Below are positions 1-8,434 of a stretch of 24,789 nt of DNA, piece after piece (position 1 is the first letter of the stretch; every line of letters starts with the position of its first letter). Source of the DNA: Ga0077530 sp035565975 (GTDB lineage Bacteria; Pseudomonadota; Alphaproteobacteria; Rhizobiales; Hyphomicrobiaceae); assembly GCA_035565975.1 (NCBI GenBank), contig DATMRT010000132.1, positions 1-24,789 on the forward strand, given 5' to 3'. Below the pieces are notes generated by a model. It saw only the letters and a list, made by a program, of their open reading frames with translations, was not told the DNA's origin and did no database searches. Both the position numbers and the translations under genes were made by a program.

Positions 1-947
1 GTCTGCACACTCTCAAATCGAAAGACGTGCATATGCGGCTCGCCGAGATCCAATGTGGTGGCGCTCCGCGGCAGGATCGACGGGACACCGAACGATCGTG
101 CAAGGGCTCCCGCGCCCGACGTGAAAATGCTCGTGTAGTTGAAGATCACACAATCAACCGCACTGAGCCATGTACGCAAAGCGGCATCGTCGAGCCAATC
201 AGGCGACAGGCGCAGGTCTATGGTCGATGCATCCTTTGCAGCAGCCCTTACCGAGTCCGCGTAGTCGGCGGACAAAACAGGCCCGGCGACGACCAATCGA
301 TACGGCACGCGCGCCTCGGACCAGAGCTGCACGACCTCCCTGATGCCCTTGTAAGGACTGACGGTGCCGAACATCAGGCATATTTTCTCTTGGAGCGGCA
401 GTCCCAGTAAGCGGCGGGCTTCATCACGATCGAGAGGCTTGCCCAGCGTGACGGCATGGTCACCGAACGGGATCACCTCGATAAGGCGCTCGGCAATACC
501 GAAGGTCTCAGCGATCATCTGCCGGGCGGGCTGAGCGTGGGCGAAGACAGCCGCTGCGTTCCGCATGGTGAAGCGGATGTTCCGGAACACGCCCGCCTCA
601 TCGCCCCGATTGTGCGGCAGGAGATTGTGGGCCGTCACGACAAACGGGGCCCGGCGCGCGGTGAGCCAATAGTCAAGCGGGTAGCGCAGAACACGAAGTC
701 GATCCCACATGTCGCGGCGCCTCGCGAAATAGGCCTCCGGCCAATGCAGGTGCACGATATCGGGAGCGGCCGCGGCCGCTCCTCTTGCCAGCGGCAGCAC
801 TCGACGATAGTCGCTCAGAAATTCGACTTTCACACCGTGCTGAGCCAAAGCCTCGGCAAGCAGATGCTGATATGGAAGGCCCTTCCTGTAGTCCGGCGCA
901 AAGAGCACGCGGAGCGGTCGCAATGAGGCAGCCTCCGGCACTTTCAT
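1..947 (-). CDS. Glycosyltransferase, GT-B fold (GT4-like), 3' end beyond window
   Basis: The reading frame is open from the ATG at 947 to the left edge (315 codons, no stop), so the C-terminus is missing. The protein begins MKVPEAASLRPLRVLFAPDY. It carries an early HLHWPEAYF segment, then VVTAHNLLPHNRG, and later MFGTVSPYKG and RLVVAGPV, which resemble the acceptor and donor halves of GT-B retaining glycosyltransferases of the GT4 type. It probably adds one sugar to the lipid-linked polysaccharide at the inner face of the cytoplasmic membrane; donor and acceptor cannot be read from sequence. Its ATG overlaps the TGA of the upstream gene by four bases (ATGA), so it is translationally coupled as the last visible gene of the wzm-wzt operon. 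The family call is firm; the specific activity is unknown. Confidence 0.85.
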   Translation of the reverse strand, partial: MKVPEAASLRPLRVLFAPDYRKGLPYQHLLAEALAQHGVKVEFLSDYRRVLPLARGAAAAAPDIVHLHWPEAYFARRRDMWDRLRVLRYPLDYWLTARRAPFVVTAHNLLPHNRGDEAGVFRNIRFTMRNAAAVFAHAQPARQMIAETFGIAERLIEVIPFGDHAVTLGKPLDRDEARRLLGLPLQEKICLMFGTVSPYKGIREVVQLWSEARVPYRLVVAGPVLSADYADSVRAAAKDASTIDLRLSPDWLDDAALRTWLSAVDCVIFNYTSIFTSGAGALARSFGVPSILPRSATTLDLGEPHMHVFRFESVQ

Positions 948-1876
948 CGCGACGACGGTGCAGCAGATAGAGCGCCGCTCAGCAGGCCGCGCTGGCTCAG
1001 ATACGCCATGCCTTCGCTGTACATGAGGTGCCGGATGCCCCCCACATAGTGGCGGAACGGCCGGCCGTTGATCCCCGGCTCAAAATTGAGCGTGTACTCC
1101 GGCGGCAGCAGCTCCACGCCGAAGCGCGAGCTGCATAGCGCGTAGAGCGTCTGCTCTATGCGCCAGAAATGCCCTTCGAGAATACCCGGAAGCGATAGAA
1201 ACTCTTCGATCCAATCGAGGCGCAAAGAGCGCCGATGCGCCAGTCCGAGCCCGCTGTTGAAGCGCTGAACGACGTCGTGGCCGATCAGCGGCCGCACGGC
1301 ATCACGGTCGACCGTATAGGCATCCTTCATATCGGCATTGAAGGTATTCAGCATGTAGGCCGGATCCTCGATCCGCGTCAGGTACGCCGACGGCTCGTCG
1401 AAGAACAGGAGATCGCTATCGAACACCGCCATGCGATCCGATTCCAGGAACGCCAGGAAATCGAAGACCTTGGGAGCCAGAAGATTGGTTCGCCGAAACT
1501 CGAGACTGCGGGGAAATTCCCGCAGCCTCCGCTCGGCCATGGCATCGGCATCGGCCCGTCGTACGATCCGGGCGTCCGGGAAGTGGCGTGCAAGATGGCC
1601 CAGGGCTGCGGCATCCAGTGATCCATCCTCATGGATGCAGAGCGCATAGCGGCGGCCGCTGACGACATAGAACGACTTGAGCGTCCAAAGCAGGTTGAGC
1701 CAGTCGCCCGCCGAAGTCAGGACGTGGATCTCGCACTGCTTGTCCGACGTGCCTGCGATCGGCGGCGTCTGGAGGATGCGCGGGCGAACGACGTCGCGAT
1801 ACCAGATGCCCTTCGCCCCATGCTTGACGGCATCATCCACCGCCAGCTTGAGCGCACCGGGGGTCAATCTAACCAT
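944..1876 (-). CDS. Putative GT-A type glycosyltransferase with DSD metal motif
   Basis: This 310-residue protein has a Rossmann-like start (CEIHVLTSAGDW, about residues 48-58), a DSD motif at residues 153-155 within VFDSDLLFFDEP, and FNSGLGLAHRR further on. That order (DxD, then N-S-G) is typical of GT-A nucleotide-sugar glycosyltransferases such as GT8-like families, so a metal-dependent sugar transfer in the cytoplasm is likely. It has no signal peptide or membrane segment. It lies 24 bases after the preceding GT2 gene and overlaps the next gene by four bases. There is no clear Shine-Dalgarno before the ATG at 1876; the sequence just upstream reads CACCTCCGG, so initiation may rely on coupling to the upstream gene. 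It could also be a non-catalytic relative; donor unknown. Confidence 0.72.
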   Translation of the reverse strand: MVRLTPGALKLAVDDAVKHGAKGIWYRDVVRPRILQTPPIAGTSDKQCEIHVLTSAGDWLNLLWTLKSFYVVSGRRYALCIHEDGSLDAAALGHLARHFPDARIVRRADADAMAERRLREFPRSLEFRRTNLLAPKVFDFLAFLESDRMAVFDSDLLFFDEPSAYLTRIEDPAYMLNTFNADMKDAYTVDRDAVRPLIGHDVVQRFNSGLGLAHRRSLRLDWIEEFLSLPGILEGHFWRIEQTLYALCSSRFGVELLPPEYTLNFEPGINGRPFRHYVGGIRHLMYSEGMAYLSQRGLLSGALSAAPSSR

Positions 1877-1900
1877 GAGACGCCGGAGGTGAAGCCACGA

Positions 1901-2932
1901 TCATTTCTGGGACACCGGCATCAGGGCCGCCCACAACCGCTGCCGGAAGGGAGCGACCGACATGAGCTGCGGATGTTGAAGTACGACCATCGCCAATCTG
2001 CCCCACCTGCGCAGCCGGCTTTCATGGAGCTCGAGCGAGCGCTGCGCCTGGGCGCTGAAAACAGTGTCGAACAGCCATTTGCCTTGCAGCTTTACCTGCC
2101 TTGAAGGGCCAATCGCAGCGTCGCGCGAGAAGATATACGGCTTGACGACCTCGCGTAGCTCCGCCGCGGTTCGTTCCGGCTGGGTGGATTTCTGCGCTGG
2201 CTGCTGGCGGAACACTGCGAGCTCCATGTCGATGAAACCGACCTGGCCACCCGCGTGCAGAATACGCAGCCAGTATTCGTAGTCCATGACCCAGTAGAGG
2301 TCCTCCCGAAACGGGCCGACCTTGTCTGCGATCCGGCTCGTCCAGAACACTTCCGGCTGAACGAAGTTGCGCTGCTTCCACCAGACATCCCAGAGATCGA
2401 CGATCTCATGAAACGCAGTGATCGATCCCACGCGCTCACCGATCTTGTCGCCATGCTCGTTCGAGATGCGACACCTGCCGTGGATGAGATCGGCGTTCGG
2501 ATGCCTGATCGCATGGTTGGCGACTCGATCCAGCGCACCCTCCAGATACACGTCGTCGCTGTTGAGATAGGCCCGGATGTGGCCCGTAGCGCGCGCCATT
2601 CCCTTGTTGATGGCATGGGATTGACCGCGGTCCTTCTCGCTGACCCAGTAAGCGAGATGACGCGCGTACTTGCGGATGATCTCGGCGCTCTCGTCGGTGC
2701 TGCCACCATCGATGATGATGTATTCGAGGTTCGGGTAGCCCTGCAGCAGAACGGAGCGGATCGTTTCCTCGATGAACTGGCCCTGGTTGTAGCTCGGCGT
2801 CACGATCGAGATGCGCGGCCATGGCGCGCCGTCGGACTGTGTGTCCGGCAGCGGCGGCGTTCCGGCGGTCCACGGCCAACCGGTCTTTCCCGGCGGCGGC
2901 GGTGGGAGATCAGAGAGGGTTAGGGAAGGCAT
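1901..2932 (-). CDS. Family 2 glycosyltransferase (copy 2 of a chimeric pair)
   Basis: This 343-residue GT2 protein opens with the proline-rich leader DLPPPPPGKTGWPWT. The GT-A core follows: ISIVTPSYNQGQFIEETIRS (41-60), IIIDGGSTDES (72-82) and the metal-binding NSDD near residue 124. The C-terminal half contains QPEVFW and a DYEYWLRI segment typical of the acceptor side of GT2 enzymes. It should transfer a nucleotide-activated sugar to the growing glycan in the cytoplasm. Residues 1-111 differ from those of the neighbouring 343-residue GT2 (3032-4063) at only 12 positions, while the remainder is largely unrelated, so the two share one donor half with different acceptor halves. It follows its sister by 99 bases and precedes the DxD glycosyltransferase by 24 bases. 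Linkage and sugar are unknown. Confidence 0.9.
   Translation of the reverse strand: MPSLTLSDLPPPPPGKTGWPWTAGTPPLPDTQSDGAPWPRISIVTPSYNQGQFIEETIRSVLLQGYPNLEYIIIDGGSTDESAEIIRKYARHLAYWVSEKDRGQSHAINKGMARATGHIRAYLNSDDVYLEGALDRVANHAIRHPNADLIHGRCRISNEHGDKIGERVGSITAFHEIVDLWDVWWKQRNFVQPEVFWTSRIADKVGPFREDLYWVMDYEYWLRILHAGGQVGFIDMELAVFRQQPAQKSTQPERTAAELREVVKPYIFSRDAAIGPSRQVKLQGKWLFDTVFSAQAQRSLELHESRLRRWGRLAMVVLQHPQLMSVAPFRQRLWAALMPVSQK
2600..2932 (-). repeat. Duplicated GT2 donor-half block, copy 2
   Basis: This segment encodes residues 1-111 of the second GT2 gene and matches 3731-4063 closely at the DNA level, with 12 differences in 111 residues. Similarity drops sharply after the codons for SHAINKG, which marks the recombination or conversion edge. 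Confidence 0.8.
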
Positions 2933-3031
2933 TCTCTGCTGAATTCTTGCGGTCGTGTCCCATGAGCAGGACTGAATGGCTTTCTGCGAGATGCGGGGCG
3001 TTAACGCCGGCCGACCGTGAATGTGGAATTC

Positions 3032-4063
3032 CTATATCTTGCGCCCAAGAAGCATTGCTCGGGCAAGACCGACTGCAGGACGATACGCGAGCAAACTCGG
3101 GTCCTTGGCGAGCGAACGCCCCAGCTGCGCGAATCCGACTGACGCCCCGCGGGCCTCCCATGCATTTCGTGCTTGCGCTACCGCAGCCAGCTTGCCGTGG
3201 CTCGATAAGCTATGCCTGACCGCGCGTAGCGCATCAGGCTTCATTGACGCCCGTGTCAGCAGGCTTCGCAGGATCTCAGCCGCTTCGTCCTGAAATGCGC
3301 CACTCGGCGCCTTGCTCACAGTCTTCGAGGCAGGATGCAAGCGCGCCTTGGCCAGCACATCGTCAATGATCGAGGGCCGGCCACCATCCACAATGAACCT
3401 CAAGCCGAACTCGACATCCATGCAGTAGTGCAAGCTCTCTTCGAACTGGCCATACCGCTCGAGGATGGTCGATCGCATGAAGTTGGACACTTGCATGGCG
3501 ACGATGATCGGAGCGTAGAGAAGGTTGCGCAAAACATCAGGCGGCGACCAATCGGATGTTGGAACTATGTCCCTCACCGCCTTGCCGTCCACATCGACAT
3601 AGCGGCCAACGCCCGTAACCCACTCCACCGTCGCATCCGCAAAGGCCTCGATGACCTTTGCAAAGGTTCCGAGACAGTAGGCATCGTCGCTGTTCATGTA
3701 GGCCCAGACATCGCCGGTAATTCTGGACAGCCCTTTGTTGATGGCGTGGGACTGGCCGCGATCCTTCTCGCTGACCCAGTAGGCGAGGTGACGCTCGTAC
3801 TTGCGGATGATCTCGACGCTCTCGTCGGTGCTGCCGCCGTCGATGATGATGTATTCGAGGTTCGGGTAGCCCTGCAGCAGAACGGAGCGGATCGTCTCCT
3901 CGATGAACCGACCCTGGTTGTAGCTTGGCGTCACGATCGAGATGCGCGGCCACGGCGCGCGGTCGGGCTGTGTGTCCGACAGCGGTGGCGTCTCGACCGT
4001 CCACGGCCAGCCGGACTTGCCCGGCGGCGGCGGCGGGAGATCAGCGAGAGTTGGCGAGGACAT
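3032..4063 (-). CDS. Family 2 glycosyltransferase (copy 1 of a chimeric pair)
   Basis: This 343-residue GT2 protein has the same N-terminal leader (DLPPPPPGKSGWPWT) and GT-A core as its downstream neighbour: SIVTPSYNQGRFIEETIRSV, IIIDGGSTDES and NSDD. After residue 111 it diverges into its own C-terminal half (VIVAMQVSNFMRS, YCMDVEFGLRFI), which probably sets a different acceptor. It is predicted to be a cytoplasmic sugar transferase in surface polysaccharide assembly. The ATG at 4063 lies 23 bases inside the end of the preceding fusion gene, which supports co-translation. The shared DNA block (3731-4063 against 2600-2932) points to duplication or later gene conversion. The family is clear; the sugar specificity is not. 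Confidence 0.9.
   Translation of the reverse strand: MSSPTLADLPPPPPGKSGWPWTVETPPLSDTQPDRAPWPRISIVTPSYNQGRFIEETIRSVLLQGYPNLEYIIIDGGSTDESVEIIRKYERHLAYWVSEKDRGQSHAINKGLSRITGDVWAYMNSDDAYCLGTFAKVIEAFADATVEWVTGVGRYVDVDGKAVRDIVPTSDWSPPDVLRNLLYAPIIVAMQVSNFMRSTILERYGQFEESLHYCMDVEFGLRFIVDGGRPSIIDDVLAKARLHPASKTVSKAPSGAFQDEAAEILRSLLTRASMKPDALRAVRHSLSSHGKLAAVAQARNAWEARGASVGFAQLGRSLAKDPSLLAYRPAVGLARAMLLGRKI
3731..4063 (-). repeat. Duplicated GT2 donor-half block, copy 1
   Basis: This is the partner of 2600-2932 in the same orientation, 1131 bases apart. It covers the start codon through the SHAINKG codons of the first GT2 gene. The outer 21 bases also overlap the end of the upstream fusion gene, so drift there is constrained in two frames. 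Confidence 0.8.
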
Positions 4064-5588
4064 CAGATTCGATTTCTCGGAGAAGGCCGGTCGACAACAA
4101 CTCGGCCTTCCACCGATTGGACGTCACGATCGCGCACCCGCGGCGCGCTCCGGTTTCCTCGCTCGACGGCAATTTTGGATAGAGACTTACCAACCCATGC
4201 CTCTGAATAGTCGGTTCTATGTACGCAGCATCGAGAACCGTGCCCTGGCCGTAATCGTCGTACCCGTACCCCACGTCATTCGGCACGCGGAAGTCATCGA
4301 TCATGACGATCGCATCAGGATCCCAGTTGAAGACGATGTCCAACTCATCCCTGAGCGGCAGATCCTCTTCCCAATGGGCATCGAGATAGGCAAAGAGCTT
4401 TCCGGGCTTAGGCTTGCCGTTCATCTCTTGAAACAACGCACGCAACCGCTCGCGACTGTCACCAAGATGAACATTCACGTTCGGCAGATGGCGCAGACGC
4501 ACTCGGGCGAACCCGTAGTTGCGACGCCGACCCTCGATGGTGAGAACGGGAACGCCGCTTTTCGCCAAGGCCTCCGTTGTCGTGCCTCGATAGGTGCCGG
4601 TCTCGACAATGAGTGCCGGCGCCTGGCGCTCGATGATGGCGTCGAATATGGCGCGCCTGTTGTCCTGACCGTTGAATGCGCCCCCCCAGCGATCCCTTTT
4701 GATACGTCCGAGATAGTAGTCGAGCGCCCCATCGTTCACCTCGCCGATAAGCGAGACAAACCGGCGCCGGAGACCATTACTTATTCGCTGCAATTGTGTG
4801 TTCATTGTCTGAAGGCCTGGTCTTTGCGGCGTGAGCGCGCTCACGCCTGTCCGGTTTCGGCGTACTCGGATGGGAGATGTCGCTGCCGGACCTACGGTCG
4901 AAAAATAGTCGAGAAACCTGACGTGGAGCGTCGGCGCCGGCGCTAGAGAGCTCAGGTAGACGAGTATGCTCAGTATGGACTGGTCATGGCGATGCTCGAT
5001 GAAATCCGAACTTTCAATCTCTCCACGACGATCGATGATCAACGCACCATCGTCCTTACTCGAGAGCTCGAACCAACGGTCCACGAGCGCACGCGTGCGA
5101 TCGTTATTGCGGATGCACAGAACACACGCCGCGATCTGCGGGAAGTCCTCGTAAGCGCGGGCTCCATCAATTCGATCCAAAGTGAACGAGTTCGTCCACT
5201 GAACTATTGAGTGCCCGTCGATTCTGTGTGCGACCAGATCCTCGCTGACATCAGCCGGTAGCAGATCGATGATGTCTGCCGTCGCTTCTCTCACAATCTC
5301 GCAGCCGGCATCGGCATAAATCAAAAAGTCGCCATCCGGAATATCGGATAGCGCTCTGCTTATCAGGAAGGGCTTCCAAAGCCAGTAGCCGAGGCCGCGC
5401 GGATGTGCGGAGATAAACGCACCGTGTTTGCGCCAGAATTCAGGGTATTCCGCCTTGAGTTCGGCCAGCGTGTACCCCTTCCGCGACTTGAAGAGTCTAG
5501 CATCGCGCGCTTGCTGCATCAGGCGGCGAACCGCCTGTCGATACCCAGGCGATCCATCCCCAAAAGTCAGGAAATGAAGATGAGCCAT
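4041..5588 (-). CDS. Glycosyltransferase-like / SAM methyltransferase fusion
   Basis: This is a 515-residue two-domain protein. Residues 1 to about 240 look like a GT-A-type domain: GLGYWLWKPFLI (66-77), then FLIYADAGCEI (88-98) where a DxD-like acidic motif would sit, and HRHDQSIL (199-206). Residues from about 305 form a class I methyltransferase: LIVETGTYRGTTTEAL (326-341) is the SAM-binding glycine loop, VLTIEG (348-353) the acidic strand end, then FAYLDAHWEEDLPL (399-411) and VMIDDF. A basic linker (about 240-262) joins them. It may add and O-methylate a sugar, or cap the chain by methylation. It starts 13 bases after wzt and overlaps the next gene. A second ATG at 4805 (residue 262) could give a free methyltransferase, but its ribosome site is weak. 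The methyltransferase call is firmer than the N-terminal one. Confidence 0.75.
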   Translation of the reverse strand: MAHLHFLTFGDGSPGYRQAVRRLMQQARDARLFKSRKGYTLAELKAEYPEFWRKHGAFISAHPRGLGYWLWKPFLISRALSDIPDGDFLIYADAGCEIVREATADIIDLLPADVSEDLVAHRIDGHSIVQWTNSFTLDRIDGARAYEDFPQIAACVLCIRNNDRTRALVDRWFELSSKDDGALIIDRRGEIESSDFIEHRHDQSILSILVYLSSLAPAPTLHVRFLDYFSTVGPAATSPIRVRRNRTGVSALTPQRPGLQTMNTQLQRISNGLRRRFVSLIGEVNDGALDYYLGRIKRDRWGGAFNGQDNRRAIFDAIIERQAPALIVETGTYRGTTTEALAKSGVPVLTIEGRRRNYGFARVRLRHLPNVNVHLGDSRERLRALFQEMNGKPKPGKLFAYLDAHWEEDLPLRDELDIVFNWDPDAIVMIDDFRVPNDVGYGYDDYGQGTVLDAAYIEPTIQRHGLVSLYPKLPSSEETGARRGCAIVTSNRWKAELLSTGLLREIESDVLANSR

Positions 5589-5601
5589 GTGCGGCGTGCG
5601 C

Positions 5602-6900
5602 TCAGTGATCTTGCGGCGGGATGTTCTGCCAGCTCAGAATCGGCGCGAGCGGCCCTTGCCGCCTCCCGTCGGACAAAGACGTCCAATAGGGCGAGAGACT
5701 GTGCCCCAGCACAACGTCAAACGAAACCTGCGGTGGCGAATTGGCTATCCATCGCATGTTGTGGACGCTCAATTTTGGCGCCACGAAGTAACGTCCCGCA
5801 TTGAGCCAGCTCGGTGGAAGTACACATTCCAGACGATTGCGCCCGAGAGTTATGTCCGGCCAACGATCCTCACTGTCATCGGTATGGTGGCTCCAGAGGA
5901 TGGTGGAACCATTGTCGTACGACAACTCGAACCCAATGTTCAGGCCCTCGGGAACTACCGCACAATCGACCTCCATGACGATTCGAGTGGGCAGAGAAGA
6001 GTCGAACACGTTCGACTCTCCTTCCTGCCGAACCTCGAGTGCGTGCAGCCGAACTTCCTCGTTTCCCGGCCCTTCATCTGCGCGCCAAGAAATCCGGCTT
6101 TGGGCTTGAACTGTCGAGTTATACTGCCTGAACAAATCATCTACGCGCCCCGCATAGACCACAGCCCCTGACGAAAGCAGCAAACCACGACTGCAGAGCG
6201 ATCGGATTGCCGGCTGGCTATGGGAGACAAACAGCACCGTCCGCCCACCGCCGGCGACGTCCTTCATCTTGCCGAGGCACTTCTTCTGGAACTCGGCATC
6301 ACCGACGGCAAGCACCTCGTCGACGATGAGGATCTCCGGCTCCAGATGCGCCGCGACCGCAAACGCGAGGCGCACGTACATGCCCGACGAGTAGCGCTTG
6401 ACCGGTGTGTCGAGAAACTTCTCGACCTCGGCGAAAGCGACGATCTCGTCGAACTTACGTTTGATCTCGGCACGCGACATGCCGAGGATCGCGCCGTTGA
6501 GGAAGATGTTCTCGCGCCCCGTAAGCTCGGCGTGGAATCCCGTGCCCACTTCGAGCAGGCTTGCCACCCGACCGAGGATCTCAACGCGCCCGGTCGTCGG
6601 CTCGGTGATGCGGGAAAGGATCTTGAGCAGTGTGGACTTGCCAGCGCCGTTGCGGCCGATGATGCCGACGACCTCGCCGCGCCTAATCTCGAAGTCGACG
6701 TCCTTGAGCGCCCAGAACTCCTCGATCTCGTTGCCCGCCACGAGCTGACGGCCGCGCATCATGTTGCCGGCCGAGCGCGCAAAGTTGCGCGCCGTCCGCG
6801 CGATCACGTCCCGCAGCGCGACGTAGCTCTCGCGCTCCGTCTCGTGACCGATCAGGTAGCGCTTTCCGAGGCCCTCGGCGCGGATGACGACGTCCGACAT
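5602..6900 (-). CDS. wzt: Polysaccharide ABC transporter ATP-binding subunit with Wzt-type C-terminal domain
   Basis: This 432-residue cytoplasmic ATPase energises export of a lipid-linked polysaccharide through the adjacent Wzm-like permease. Walker A is GRNGAGKST (82-90), the signature is YSSGMYVRLAFA (170-181), Walker B is ILIVDEVLAVGD (190-201) and the switch is FVSHS (224-228). About 165 residues follow the nucleotide-binding domain (beta-rich, including LECVLPPSWLNAGRYFVAP). That matches the extra domain of Wzt proteins that recognises the modified chain end, and makes it longer than KpsT types of about 220 residues. The ATG at 6900 is chosen because it overlaps the permease TGA by one base (TGATG) and starts with the expected MSDVVIRAEGLGKRY; the frame runs further upstream, but only through permease sequence. 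A terminal-group recognition role fits the methyltransferase fusion next to it (inference). Confidence 0.93.
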   Translation of the reverse strand: MSDVVIRAEGLGKRYLIGHETERESYVALRDVIARTARNFARSAGNMMRGRQLVAGNEIEEFWALKDVDFEIRRGEVVGIIGRNGAGKSTLLKILSRITEPTTGRVEILGRVASLLEVGTGFHAELTGRENIFLNGAILGMSRAEIKRKFDEIVAFAEVEKFLDTPVKRYSSGMYVRLAFAVAAHLEPEILIVDEVLAVGDAEFQKKCLGKMKDVAGGGRTVLFVSHSQPAIRSLCSRGLLLSSGAVVYAGRVDDLFRQYNSTVQAQSRISWRADEGPGNEEVRLHALEVRQEGESNVFDSSLPTRIVMEVDCAVVPEGLNIGFELSYDNGSTILWSHHTDDSEDRWPDITLGRNRLECVLPPSWLNAGRYFVAPKLSVHNMRWIANSPPQVSFDVVLGHSLSPYWTSLSDGRRQGPLAPILSWQNIPPQDH

Positions 6901-7751
6901 CAGATCAGGTCCGCGAAGGTCCTCTCGGTCCTGCGAAAATGGCGGATGCCGATTACCAGTATGACAGCGACGACAACGAGGCTGCAGAGGAAGCCGGGCA
7001 CATAGAGCTGGCTCTCGCCGCCGAGCAGGCACCAGCGGAAGCCGTCGATAACGCCGACCACAGGGTTCAGGCTGTAGAGGAAGCGCCATGCCTCCGGCAC
7101 GACCGCGCTCGAAAATCCGACAGGCGAGACGTAGAGCCCGAACTGCACGATGAAGGGGATCAGGAAACGGAAGTCACGGTATTTGACGTTGAGTGCCGTG
7201 ATGAACAGAGCCGGCCCGAGACTCGCCAGGACTGCGAGAACAACGAAGGCCGGCAGGAAGACGATCTGCCAGTTCGGCGCGAACTCGAACCACACCATGA
7301 GACCGAACAAGATCCCGAGATTGATCGTGAAGTCGACGAGCGCCACGACGCAGGCCGCCGAGGGCACGATCAGTCGCGGGAAGTAGACCTTCGAGATCAG
7401 ATTTGCGTTCGAGACAAGGCTGTTCGACGCGTCCGACAGGATGCTCGAGAATAGAAACCACGGCAGCATTCCTGCGAAGACAAGGAGCGGATAGGGCACC
7501 GCGCCGTCACTCGGCAATCGGGCGAGATTGCCGAAGATGACCGTGAAGACCACCATGGTCAGCAATGGACGGATGATGGCCCAGGCGATGCCGATGACGG
7601 TCTGCTTGTAGCGCACCGAGACGTCGCGCCATGCCAGCATCGCGAACAACTCGCGATAGTGCCAGAGATCGTGCCAGTAGTTTCGGTCGGCGCGACCTGG
7701 TTCGAGAACGATGCGTCGCTCGGAAGGTACCTCGGCGGCCACATCAGGCAT
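6900..7751 (-). CDS. wzm: Polysaccharide ABC-2 permease
   Basis: Inner-membrane permease of the Wzm/KpsM class, partner of the ATPase that follows with a one-base overlap. The conserved entry WHYRELFAMLAWRDVSVRYKQT precedes six hydrophobic spans, including IAWAIIRPLLTMVVFTVIFG and LLVFAGMLPWFLFSSIL. The segment LNPVVGVIDGFRWCLLG near the C-terminus is typical of the family. I chose the ATG at 7751 (283 residues) because GGAAGG lies seven bases upstream and the length fits the family. Longer frames start at ATG 7808 (302 residues) or GTG 7895 (331 residues) but lack a good ribosome site and add only low-complexity sequence. It heads the long leftward operon, so its promoter should lie in 7752-8434. 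Confidence 0.9.
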   Translation of the reverse strand: MPDVAAEVPSERRIVLEPGRADRNYWHDLWHYRELFAMLAWRDVSVRYKQTVIGIAWAIIRPLLTMVVFTVIFGNLARLPSDGAVPYPLLVFAGMLPWFLFSSILSDASNSLVSNANLISKVYFPRLIVPSAACVVALVDFTINLGILFGLMVWFEFAPNWQIVFLPAFVVLAVLASLGPALFITALNVKYRDFRFLIPFIVQFGLYVSPVGFSSAVVPEAWRFLYSLNPVVGVIDGFRWCLLGGESQLYVPGFLCSLVVVAVILVIGIRHFRRTERTFADLI

Positions 7752-8032
7752 CGAAGAGCCTTCCGCCGATTGCGCTGTGGCAACGGATAAGGGAGCAGAG
7801 GAGTTCATCTGTTCATTCGGGAGCAGGCGGATCTCTGAGCTGACCGTCGGCGCGGGCCCACCATCAAGTCGCCCGCGCTGCAACGGACTTCCCACTCACG
7901 CACGGAGGCCGATGCCGCGATCATCGGATCGGCTTGGCCAGACGCCGCGGCCATCCGATACCGCCACTCGAGGCATGTGCTGAGTTGAACATGCCGAGCA
8001 TGGCTTTTGCACACGCACCATCCATTCGAACA

Positions 8033-8056
8033 AAAGCTACCGCACTCCGGGTGAAC
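8033..8056 (-). promoter_or_regulatory. Shared 24-base upstream element, copy 1 (wzm-wzt side)
   Basis: Read on the minus strand the element is GTTCACCCG, then G, then AGTGCGGTAGCTTT. The copy at 11723-11746 (plus strand) has A in place of the central G and is otherwise identical. Both lie upstream of polysaccharide genes and point toward them. Two such copies by chance in 25 kb is very unlikely. Whether it is an operator, part of a promoter or an RNA element cannot be told. Confidence 0.5.
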
Positions 8057-8107
8057 ACACACCCGAACTCAGTCGAGGCCCTGGGGGGCGACAGCAGTCT
8101 CGACTTA

Positions 8108-8133
8108 CCTGTGTTCTTGGCCTGTGTTCTTGG
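8108..8133. repeat. Perfect tandem duplication of a 13-base unit
   Basis: CCTGTGTTCTTGG occurs twice head to tail (8108-8120 and 8121-8133). It lies in the non-coding leader of the wzm operon, about 50 bases upstream of the shared 24-base element on the minus strand. It may be a paired protein site or simple slippage. Confidence 0.7.
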
Positions 8134-8434
8134 AGCCCCCGAACGCCCCCACCAATCCTATGCGATCAATGCCTCGCCAGTCGCTGCCTCCGCGAAACCG
8201 CGCGCGTGAGCCCTGCCGCGACGAAAACCTCAGATCGGGCCCACATAAGACGCAGCAGCATGTGGCAATGCGCGTCGATCATCAATCCAGCGCCGTTTCA
8301 ATCCAGACGATCAAAACCTTAGCAGACAACCAATCACAGGGCACACCTCTTCCGCCTCACCGAGGCACAAATTCCTGGCTTCTTCCAGACGGCCCCCGCG
8401 CGCAGCCGGCTGCTCCAACCCGTCGAAGAAACAG

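Larger units (their letters stand above)
7752..8434. other. Long non-coding leader upstream of the wzm operon
   Basis: These 683 bases hold no convincing gene. They contain a 13-base tandem duplication (8108-8133) and a 24-base element (8033-8056, minus strand) that recurs with one mismatch upstream of the UDP-xylose synthase gene at 11780. A minus-strand frame of 38 codons at 8166-8282 begins MIDAHCHML but is too short and unsupported to call. The wzm promoter is presumably here; no clean -35/-10 pair was found by eye. Confidence 0.5.

Noticed and set aside
3335..4946. Long plus-strand frames opposite the GT2 and fusion genes
   Set aside because: The opposite strand encodes clear glycosyltransferase motifs. 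These frames are antisense shadows typical of GC-rich DNA.
7805..8062. Minus-strand frame of 85 codons, cysteine-rich at its start, upstream of wzm
   Set aside because: It overlaps the shared 24-base element, has no ribosome site, and would run into the alternative start region of wzm. No recognisable fold.
8166..8282. Minus-strand 38-codon frame beginning MIDAHCHML, like the first residues of PHP-type or amidohydrolase proteins
   Set aside because: Only about eight residues look familiar, there is no ribosome site, and no further conserved motif follows. Probably chance, at most a remnant.
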